64,000 nucleotides of DNA from Streptomyces kurssanovii. GTDB lineage: Bacteria; Actinomycetota; Actinomycetes; Streptomycetales; Streptomycetaceae. Positions 42,803-50,700 of this stretch are shown here, in pieces. The translations under genes were made by a program, and so were the position numbers. The DNA is taken from contig NZ_BMTN01000017.1 in NCBI RefSeq assembly GCF_014649695.1, forward strand, positions 97,377-161,376, read 5' to 3'. The notes below the pieces were generated by a model. The model was not told the DNA's origin. It saw only the letters and a program-made list of their open reading frames with translations, and ran no database searches. The number at the start of each line of letters is the position of its first letter. Position 1 is the first letter of the stretch.

Positions 42803-44155
42803 TCAAACCGAGCGGTTCCGGGCGGCGCCAGGTTCCTCGAGTCGGAGCCGAGGATTCCTGGCGGCCGGGTGGAGTGCGGTGAGGCGCACCGGGAGGGTGT
42901 GGTGTCCGTAGGCGATGAAGCCTTCGGTGGGGGGCGGTCCGCCGGGTGCGGCGGCGAGGTGGAGGCCGGGGAAGCGGTCGAAGAGGGCGGGCAGGGCGAC
43001 GGCCGCTTCCATGCGGGCGAGCGGGGCGCCGGGGCAGAAGTGGACGCCGTGTCCGAAGGCGAGGTGTTCGGCCGCTCCTCTGCCGGGGCGGGTGATGTCG
43101 AACCGGTCGGCGGTGGGGCCGTGTTTGCCCGGGTCGCGGCCCGCGGCGGCGTAGGCGGCGAGGATCGCGTCGCCCTTGCGGACGGTGGGGCCGCCGGGCA
43201 GGGGGATGTCCTCGACGGCGTAGCGCAGGGGGACGTTGGCGACGCTGGGGGCCCAGCGCAGGGTCTCCTCGAGGGCGTCGTGCCAGGACACGGTGCCGTC
43301 GAGGACCAGGCGCAGTTGGTCGGGGTGGGTGAGCAGGGCGTGGACGGTGTTGCCGATGAGGTTGACGGTGGTCTCGTTGCCGGCGCCGATGACCAGCAGG
43401 AGGGTGTCGAGGAGCTCCCGTTCGCTCAGGTGTGATCCGTCGTCGTCGCGGGCGGCGACGAGGGCGCTGGTCAGGTCGTCTCCCGGGTGCCGGCGCCGGT
43501 GGGCGACGAGGGCGGCGAGGGCCTCGTCGACCTCGTGGACGGTCTGTTCGGCCTCGTCGGGGGTGAGAGTGGTGTCCATGGCGCGGGCCATGAGGCGGGC
43601 GAGGCGGGGGCGGGAGGTTTCCGGGACGCCGAACAGGTCGCAGATGACCTGCATGGGCAGGGGGTGGGCGTAGGCGGCGCGCAGGTCGACCACGGCGCCG
43701 GGGGCGGTGTCCTCGAGGGCGTCGAGGAGGCGGTGGGCGGCGTTGCGGACGCGGGGCAGCATGGCCTGGGTGCGGCGGCCGGTGAAGGCCGGCGCGACGA
43801 GTTTGCGCAGCCGGCGGTGTTCGGGGCCGTAGGCGGTGTCCATGTTGTGGACGCCGACCCAGGTGCGGATCCAGGTGTCGTGGTGTTCGCCGCGCTGCCA
43901 GGCGGGCCAGTGGCGGCGCGGGTCCTTGGAGACGCGGTCGTCGGTGAGGAGGGTCTTGAGGAGGTCGTGGGTGTTGATCGACCAGGCCTGGATGCCGGCG
44001 GGGAGTTCGACGAGGACGGCGGGGCCCAGCGCGCGCAGGCGGGCGGCCTCGCCGTGCAGGTCGCGGCCGGCGGGGTCCAGGACGAACGGCCGGGGGCCGG
44101 GCGGTGCGGCAGCGGCGGTGGCGCCGGGCGTGGCGGGCGGGTGCGGATGGGCCAT
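42803..44155 (-). CDS. cytochrome P450
   Basis: 450 aa from ATG 44155, chosen because GAGGAG lies 7 nt upstream; ATG 44182 overlaps the stop of the upstream gene and is an alternative. The I-helix is LLLVIGAGNETTVNLIG, the K-helix ExxR is in LEETLRWAPS, and the haem loop is LAFGHGVHFCPGAPLARME. Helix C has HRRLRKLVAPAFTGRR. It is a typical class I bacterial P450 needing external ferredoxin, which is not in the window. In the FAD-P450-NmrA operon it is a likely tailoring oxidase for the cluster product. Confidence 0.93.
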   Translation of the reverse strand: MAHPHPPATPGATAAAAPPGPRPFVLDPAGRDLHGEAARLRALGPAVLVELPAGIQAWSINTHDLLKTLLTDDRVSKDPRRHWPAWQRGEHHDTWIRTWVGVHNMDTAYGPEHRRLRKLVAPAFTGRRTQAMLPRVRNAAHRLLDALEDTAPGAVVDLRAAYAHPLPMQVICDLFGVPETSRPRLARLMARAMDTTLTPDEAEQTVHEVDEALAALVAHRRRHPGDDLTSALVAARDDDGSHLSERELLDTLLLVIGAGNETTVNLIGNTVHALLTHPDQLRLVLDGTVSWHDALEETLRWAPSVANVPLRYAVEDIPLPGGPTVRKGDAILAAYAAAGRDPGKHGPTADRFDITRPGRGAAEHLAFGHGVHFCPGAPLARMEAAVALPALFDRFPGLHLAAAPGGPPPTEGFIAYGHHTLPVRLTALHPAARNPRLRLEEPGAARNRSV

Positions 44156-44178
44156 GGGGTGCTCCTCGATGCTCGGGC

Positions 44179-45873
44179 TCATGCCGGGCGGGGGGCGGTG
44201 TCGATACGGGCGAGGCCGCGGGCGTGGCGGCGGGCCTTGCCGCGGGAGACGGCGAGGGGGTCGAAGTCGTCGCCGCGGTGCGGCAGGAGGGACCGGTCGG
44301 CGAGGACGGCGCCGCGGGTGACCTCGGGGACGAGCCGGCGGCCGAGGATGGTGGAGGCGCACATCATGGCGCCCGTGGCGACGCCTTCGATGCCGGAGCC
44401 GTAGCGGATGCTGGTGCCGACGACGTGCAGTCCCTCGACGCCGGTGGTGGTGTCGGGGCGTTCGCCGGTCGCTCCCCAACCGGCCAGGCCGTAGGGGGTG
44501 CCGCCGCGGGAGTGGATGTAGCGCTCGTGGGTGAGGGGGGTGGCGGCCTCGAGGTGGGTGATGTGGCCGCGGAAGGGGCCGAGTGCCTCCTCGGCGGCGT
44601 TCAGCATCGCGTCGGTGAGTTCTTGTTTGCGCCGCCGGTAGAGGTCGGTGCGGCGGTAGCGGCCGCCGTCGGCGGGCGCGGCGTCGGCTCCCCAGTAGGC
44701 GTGGTCGGGCGGGACGAGGGTCATCACCTGGAAGTTGCTGTGGCCTTCGGGGGCGATGTTGCGTGCGCCGGGGTCCTTGAGGGAGGAGAAGGACACGAAC
44801 AGGAACGGCACCGGGTCGATGCGGTGTTCGGCCAGCTGCCGGAAGCCGGTGTCGATGTCGGTGTGCCGGTACCACCACAGGTTGGCGTTGGGGCGCTCGG
44901 GCAGGGTGGTGTCGAGGGCGACGTACAGGACGGCGAAGGGCAGCGACATGGTGGAGTCGCGGGTGCGTTCGGCGGTGCCGGGCTCGAAGTGTTCCTCGCC
45001 GACGAGGTTCTGGACGGTGCGGGTGTAGTCGGCGTTGGAGACGACGAGCGGTGCGGTGAGGACTTCGCCGTCGGTCAGGGTGACGCCGTGGGCGCGGCCG
45101 GCGGTGACAAGGATGCGTTCGACCCGGGTGCGGGTGCGGACCTCGCCGCCGTGCGACTCGATGACTTCGACGAGGCCGGCGGGCAGCATCTGGCCACCGC
45201 CCTTGGGGTAGTAGGCGCCGTGGAGGTAGTGGTCGATGATCGCCGCGTGGGTGGGCAGCGGGCACCGGGCGGGCGGGAGTCCGTAGGTGGGCGCGTGGGC
45301 GGCGAGGACGGTACGGGCCCGGGTGGAGAGGCCGCAGTGGTCGAACAGGTCGGCGAGGGTGCGCTGTTCCCACGCGGTGAAGGCGGGGCTGCGGGCGGCG
45401 AACTGCTCGTCGGTGAGGTCCGTCTCGCTGAGCAGGGCGCCGCGTCCTTCGGCGCCGACGGCGGAGCAGATCGAGGTGAACGTGTCGATGCCGGCGGCAT
45501 CGCCGGGTAACGCCTCCTTGAGACGCTTGCGGTAGCCGTCCCAGCCCGCGGGGACGTCGAGGGTGAGGCCGGGCACGACGATGCGGTCGAAGCCGTCCTG
45601 GTCCATGGGCAGGTAGGTGATCCGGTCGGCGAGGCCCAGACCGCCGAAGACGGAGGGCAGCAGGCCGCCGGGGCCGCAGTCGCCGAGGTAGTGGATGCCG
45701 ACGTCGAACTCGTAGCGGCGGCGGCGCCGGAAGACATGGCTGTTGCCGCCGGCGACGTCGTGCTGTTCGAGCACGAGGACGCGCAGTCCGCTCACCGCGA
45801 GGTAGGCGGCGCAGACGAGGCCGCCGATGCCGGAGCCGACGACGACGGCATCCCACTCTTTGCGTTTCGCCAT
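44179..45873 (-). CDS. FAD-dependent oxidoreductase of the phytoene desaturase / retinol saturase type
   Basis: 564 aa from ATG 45873 (AKRKEWDAVVVGSGIGGLVC). FAD motif VVVGSGIGGLVCAAYLAVSG with VLVLEQHDVAGGNSHVF; substrate-domain FDVGIHYLGDCGPGGLLPSV; C-terminal FAD motif TTTGVEGLHVVGTSIRYGSG, IEGVATGAMMCASTILGRR. CrtI/RetSat proteins oxidise or saturate conjugated or hydrophobic molecules. No other carotenoid gene (crtB, crtE, crtY) is present, so a carotenoid role is unlikely. It overlaps or nearly touches the P450 gene and is the first gene of the operon. Confidence 0.88.
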   Translation of the reverse strand: MAKRKEWDAVVVGSGIGGLVCAAYLAVSGLRVLVLEQHDVAGGNSHVFRRRRRYEFDVGIHYLGDCGPGGLLPSVFGGLGLADRITYLPMDQDGFDRIVVPGLTLDVPAGWDGYRKRLKEALPGDAAGIDTFTSICSAVGAEGRGALLSETDLTDEQFAARSPAFTAWEQRTLADLFDHCGLSTRARTVLAAHAPTYGLPPARCPLPTHAAIIDHYLHGAYYPKGGGQMLPAGLVEVIESHGGEVRTRTRVERILVTAGRAHGVTLTDGEVLTAPLVVSNADYTRTVQNLVGEEHFEPGTAERTRDSTMSLPFAVLYVALDTTLPERPNANLWWYRHTDIDTGFRQLAEHRIDPVPFLFVSFSSLKDPGARNIAPEGHSNFQVMTLVPPDHAYWGADAAPADGGRYRRTDLYRRRKQELTDAMLNAAEEALGPFRGHITHLEAATPLTHERYIHSRGGTPYGLAGWGATGERPDTTTGVEGLHVVGTSIRYGSGIEGVATGAMMCASTILGRRLVPEVTRGAVLADRSLLPHRGDDFDPLAVSRGKARRHARGLARIDTAPRPA

Positions 45874-45948
45874 GCTGTGAGCAAAGCGGGCGGCTCGCAA
45901 CAGGCGTGCAAGGCGGCGCGGACGGCGGCGCTCCGGTCCGGGGGCGGA

Positions 45949-46081
45949 TGTGGGTGCCAGGACGGGCGTGAGTGCCAGGACGGGCGTGGGTGCCGGGGCG
46001 GGTGTGGTGCCGGGCGCGTCGTGGGTTCGGGAGTGTCGTGGGTTCGGGCGTGTCCGGTCGGAGTGTCCTGCGTTCGGGTGG
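45949..46081. repeat. 17-18 bp tandem repeats between the TetR and FAD oxidoreductase genes
   Basis: About three copies of an 18-bp unit (GTGGGTGCCAGGACGGGC and variants, 45949-46010) are followed by three or four copies of a 17-bp unit with GTCGTGGGTTCGGG (46017-46078). The array fills the region upstream of the FAD-P450-NmrA operon, so the promoter must lie within or beside it. Confidence 0.65.
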
Positions 46082-46672
46082 TCAGGCGTCGGTGGCGGGC
46101 CGGGCGGGGCCGAGCAGGCGGGTGGTGAGCTCGTCGATGAGGGCGGGGGCGCGGCCGTCGAGGACGGCGGGGACGGTGAGGTCGTCGACGATCATGCCGT
46201 GGACGGCGAGGCGGAGCAGGATGACGTCGGTGCGGTCGCCGGGCAGTCCCGTGTCGAGGTGGAAGCGGATGTTCGTCTCGAGCTCCGCGGCGAGGACCTT
46301 GTTGAGTTCGGCGCCCAGTTCGGGGCGGCGGGTCCCCTCCAGGCGTAGTTCGAGCATCGCCAGGTAGCCGGCGCGGTCGTGGTCCATGCGCCGGTGGACC
46401 TGGCGCAGCAGGCGGGCGACGAGGTGGTGGTCGCGCGGGGCGGTGAGCGTGTCGGCGAGCTCGGCGGGGTCGGGGGTCAGGCGCTCACGGGTGCGCGACA
46501 TGATCTGGCCGAGCAGCTGGCCGCGGTGGGCGAAGTAGTTGGAGCAGGTGCCGACGGGGACGCCGGCTTCGGCGTCGACCGCGCGCAGGGTCAGGCCACG
46601 CATGCCTTCGCGGGCCAGGACTTCGATGGCCGCGTCCAGCAGCGCGGTACGACGTTGTGGGTTGTGTCGCAT
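46082..46672 (-). CDS. TetR-family transcriptional regulator
   Basis: 196 aa. The HTH is RRTALLDAAIEVLAREGMRG, LTLRAVDAEAGVPVGTCSNY, FAHRGQLLGQIMSRTRERL. The ligand domain has RQVHRRMDHDRAGYLAMLEL and HLDTGLPGDRTDVILLRLAV. Such proteins repress until a small molecule binds. The gene lies 208 bp upstream of the FAD oxidoreductase on the same strand, and 235 bp from the HAD gene, so it is the likely local regulator of the cluster's left arm. Confidence 0.92.
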   Translation of the reverse strand: MRHNPQRRTALLDAAIEVLAREGMRGLTLRAVDAEAGVPVGTCSNYFAHRGQLLGQIMSRTRERLTPDPAELADTLTAPRDHHLVARLLRQVHRRMDHDRAGYLAMLELRLEGTRRPELGAELNKVLAAELETNIRFHLDTGLPGDRTDVILLRLAVHGMIVDDLTVPAVLDGRAPALIDELTTRLLGPARPATDA

Positions 46673-46907
46673 GGTCCTTCTCCGTCACGCCACCGGCATC
46701 ACATCGGGCGGAGTACTGCGCCTGGAGCGCTTTGCCAGCGTACAGGGCGGCGCCTCCCCCGCCCGGGCAAGAGGTGGGGCGGGGGGAGGCTCCACCGCGG
46801 AGCGGCCGGGCGGCGCACGGGCCACGTCCCCGGCTCCCGGCCGGAGCCGGCGACGGTACGCGGCGGGTGTCGTGTCGGGGCCGCGGCCCGCTCCTGACCT
46901 GAGAGGG

Positions 46908-47534
46908 TCAGGCGGTGGCGGCGAGGCGGGCGATGCGGGGTGCGGCGGGGCCGGCCGCGGAGGCTGCGCTCTCGGCGGCCACCAGGGCGAGGAACTCGTC
47001 CCAGTCGAAGACCCGTTCCGCCCGGTGGGCGGTGATCGGCCCGTGGCACCACAGCACGGGACGCGGGTGGCCGGCGTCGACGAGGGCGTCGCAGTTGCCG
47101 GGCGAGTCGTCGAGGAAGACGTCGGTGAACCGGCACGCCTTGTCGGCGGCGATGGTCAGCGAGTCGACGGGGAAGTCCCAGGCGGCCAGCCACGCCGCCG
47201 TGCGGTTCCAGGCCAGCGGCGCGGGAACACCGGTGATCGCGCGGGCCGTCACGTAGTGCAGCCGGTGGCCGGCGCGGGCCAGTTCGCGGACCGCCTCGAG
47301 CGCGCCGGGCAGCGGGGCGCCCTCGGTGAACACCACGTTGTCGTGCACCCCCCGCCCGCACAGCGCGAAGAACTCCTGCTCGCTCAGGCCCCATTGGTGC
47401 ACGTACCAGTCCCACGACTCGGCCTTCGCCGAGCACGGGCGGCCCAGGGTGTCCTCGGCGTAGCGGGCGACGACGTCGACGAAGGGGTAGAGCACCCCGT
47501 CGATGTCGAGACCGATGTCCAGTGTGCGGGTCAC
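46908..47534 (-). CDS. HAD-superfamily 5'-nucleotidase-like protein
   Basis: 208 aa. HAD motif I is LDIGLDIDGVLYPFVDVVAR (DxDG), motif II is HRLHYVTARAITG (Thr), motif IV is FTDVFLDDSPGNCDALVDAG (DD). The cap contains SWDWYVHQWGLSEQEFFALC. This matches the NT5C/deoxyribonucleotidase-like branch found widely in actinobacteria. It is divergent from the PKS gene with a 214-bp gap; whether it serves the cluster is unclear. Confidence 0.85.
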   Translation of the reverse strand: MTRTLDIGLDIDGVLYPFVDVVARYAEDTLGRPCSAKAESWDWYVHQWGLSEQEFFALCGRGVHDNVVFTEGAPLPGALEAVRELARAGHRLHYVTARAITGVPAPLAWNRTAAWLAAWDFPVDSLTIAADKACRFTDVFLDDSPGNCDALVDAGHPRPVLWCHGPITAHRAERVFDWDEFLALVAAESAASAAGPAAPRIARLAATA

Positions 47535-47748
47535 GGCTGCCTCCTTGACCTCGTACCGCGTTCAGGCGGGCGCCGGGCAGCGGGGGACGGTGCCGCCCGG
47601 TCGGCATCGTGGGCCGCCGCCCGCAAGGTGCCCGCAAGCGGCGGGCCGGCAGGGCGGTGCGGGGCGGACTTGCACCGCGCTTGCTCCCTGCGGGATTTGC
47701 TGGCCTGCGGACGCCGGGACCGTTCGCCAACGCCGAAAGGCAGAACTT

Positions 47749-50700
47749 GTGACGCAGCAGCACGAACATGCCGAAGCCATCGCCGTCGTCGGGATCGGCT
47801 GCCGCCTGCCGGGCGGGATCGACACCCCGGACGCGTACTGGACGTTCCTGACCGAGGGCCATGAGGCCGTCGGTGACCTGCCCGAGGGACGCTGGGACGC
47901 CTACCGGGGCCGGCCGGGCACGGCACGTGCGCTGGCCGGCGCTCCGCGGCGGGGCGCGTTCCTCGCCGACGCGGCCGGTTTCGACGCCGCGTTCTTCGGG
48001 ATCACCCCGCGCGAGGCGGAGTTGATGGACCCCCAGCAGCGGCTGACGCTGGAGGCGGGCTGGGAGGCGCTGGAGGACGCGGGGATCGCCCCGCACACCC
48101 TGGCCGGTTCGGACACGGGTGTGTTCATGGGCGCCGGGTCCGACGACTACGGGCGGCAGATGCTCGAGGACCTGCCCACGATCGAGGCCTGGTCGGGGAT
48201 CGGCGCGTCGTTGTGCGCGATCGCCAACCGCCTCTCCTACGTCCTGGATCTGCGTGGGCCGAGCCTCGTCGTCGACACGGCCTGTTCGTCCTCGCTGGCC
48301 GCGCTGCACCTGGCCTGTCAGAGTCTGCGGGCCGGTGAGTGCACGCACGCGCTGGCGGGCGGGGTGCACCTGGTGGCCGCTCCGGGCCTGTCGATGGTCC
48401 TGGACGCGGCGGGCGCCACCTCCCGGGACGGGCGCTCCAAGTCGTTCGACGCGTCGGCCGACGGCTACGGCCGCGGTGAGGGCGTGGGGGTCGTGGTCCT
48501 CAAGCGGCTCTCGGACGCGCTCGCCGACGGCGATCCGGTGCGGGCCGTGATCCGCGGCAGCGCGCTGGCGCAGGACGGCCGTACGAACGGGATCATGGCG
48601 CCCAGCGGTGCCGCGCAGGAGCGGGTGGTGCGGGCCGCGCTCGAACAGGGCGGTGTCGAGGCGTTGTCGGTGTCGTTCGTGGAGGCGCACGGCACCGGTA
48701 CCCGGGTGGGCGATCCGGTGGAAGTGGGCGCGCTGGCCCGGGTGTTCGGGGCCGGGCGGGACGCGGAGCGGCCGTGTCTGATCGGGTCGGTGAAGGCCAA
48801 CATCGGGCACCTGGAGGCGGGCGCCGGGATCGCCGGGGTGATCAAGGCGGTGCTGGCGCTCCAGCACGGCGTGATCCCGCCGACCGCGAACGTCCACGAG
48901 CTCAACCCCGACATCGACTGGGCCGCCTCGGGGCTTGCCGTGCCGACGGAGCCGGTGCCCTGGCCCGCGCGGGACACGGTGCGGCGGGCCGGGGTGTCCG
49001 GCTTCGGCTACGGCGGCACCGTCGGGCACGTCGTACTGGAACAGGCCCCGGCGACGGCGGACACCTCCACGGGCGGTACGGGGGCGGGGGTGGCGGCGGC
49101 AGGTACGGAGCTGGGTGACGCGGCCGGGAACGCGGGCGCCGTCGGGAAGGCGGGCGCGGCCGGCGTGGCTGCGGGTGCCGCGCGCACCGAGAGCTCGGGC
49201 GGCGGCGCGGGCTCGGGCGGCGTTGCCGGCCCGGGGCTGTTCGTGGTGTCCGGGGCGTCCGGGGACGATGTGCGGGCGCAGGCCGCCTCGCTCGCGGCCT
49301 GGCTGCGGGGCGAGGGCGCCGGCGCGCCCCTGGAGGGTGTCGCGCACACGCTGATGGCCCGTCGCAGCCATGCCGTGCACCGGGCCGCGGCCGTCGCCGA
49401 GGACCACGGCGGGCTCGCCGCGGCGCTCGAGGTGATCGCCGAGGGCGGCGCCGCGCCGGCCGCGGTCGCGGGCCGGGTCCTGCCGGGAGGTGGGGGCGGC
49501 GCGGTGTGGGTGTTCTCCGGGCATGGCTCGCAGTGGGAAGGCATGGGCCGCGAACTGCTGGCCACCGAGCCGGTGTTCGCCGCGGCGGTCGACCGTCTGG
49601 AGCCGGTCTTCGCGGAGGAGCTCGGCATCTCGCCGCGCCGGGTGCTGAGCGAGGGGCCGCTGGGCGGGACCGACCACGTCCAGCCGATGATCTTCGTGGT
49701 GCAGGTCGCGCTGGACGCCCTGCTGCGCGCCAAGGGCCTGACACCGGCCGCCGTGGTGGGGCATTCGGTCGGCGAGATCGCGGCCGCGGTCAGCGCCGGG
49801 GTGCTCGGCGCGGCGGACGCCGCCCGGCTGATCTGCCGCCGTTCCGTGCTGCTGCGCCGGGTCATGGGGCGCGGCGCGATGGCGATGGCGGGCGCCGGGT
49901 TCGAGACCGTGCAGGGCCTGCTGGGGGACCGTACCGACGTGGTCGCCGCGATCGCGGCCTCCCCGGCCTCGACCGTCGTCTCCGGCACGCCGGAGGCCGT
50001 CGAGGAGGTGTGCGCCCGTCTGGAGGCCATGGACGTGATGGTGCGGCGTGTCGCCTCCGACGTCGCCTTCCACAGCCCGCAGATGGACCCGCTGCTCGGT
50101 GAACTGGCCAAGGGCGCCGACGGGTTGGAGGTGCGGGAGCCGCGGGTGCCGCTGTATTCGACCGCGTTGGAGGACCCGCGATCGACCGCCGTGCGCGACG
50201 GCGCCTACTGGGCGGCGAACCTGCGCAACCCGGTCCGCCTGGACGGTGCGGTGCGGGCGCTGGCGCAGGACGGGCACCGGGTGTTCGTCGAGCTGTCCGG
50301 GCATCCGGTGGTCACCCACTCCGTCGGCGAGACGCTGGAGGCGGCCGGTCACGACGACGTGCTCGTCACCGCCACCCTGCGCCGTGAGCGGCCCGAGCGG
50401 GCCACCCTCCTCGCCCACCTGGGCGCCCTGCACTGCCACGGCGCCGCCGACGGCCTCGAAGTGCCGCACGCTCCGCTGACCGCGCTGCCCCGCCGGGCCT
50501 GGCAGCACGTGCCCTACTGGCGCACCCCGTCCTCGCAGGGGCCCGTGGTGGAGGAGCACGACACCGGCTCGGGCACCCTGCTGGGCGGGGAGGTGACATG
50601 GGCGGGCGCCGTCTCGCCGCGGCTGTGGCGGACCCGGCTCGACGAGGCGAGCCGGCCCTACCCCGGCTCGCACCCCATCCACGGCGTGGAGGTCGTCCCC

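Noticed and set aside
44180-45856. Upstream extension of the P450 frame through the FAD oxidoreductase gene
   Set aside because: The extension is low-complexity Arg/Pro sequence antiphase to the FAD gene; the P450 starts at 44155 with a ribosome site.
44179-45873. Carotenoid biosynthesis locus
   Set aside because: No phytoene synthase, GGPP synthase or cyclase gene is in the window; only one CrtI-like oxidoreductase.
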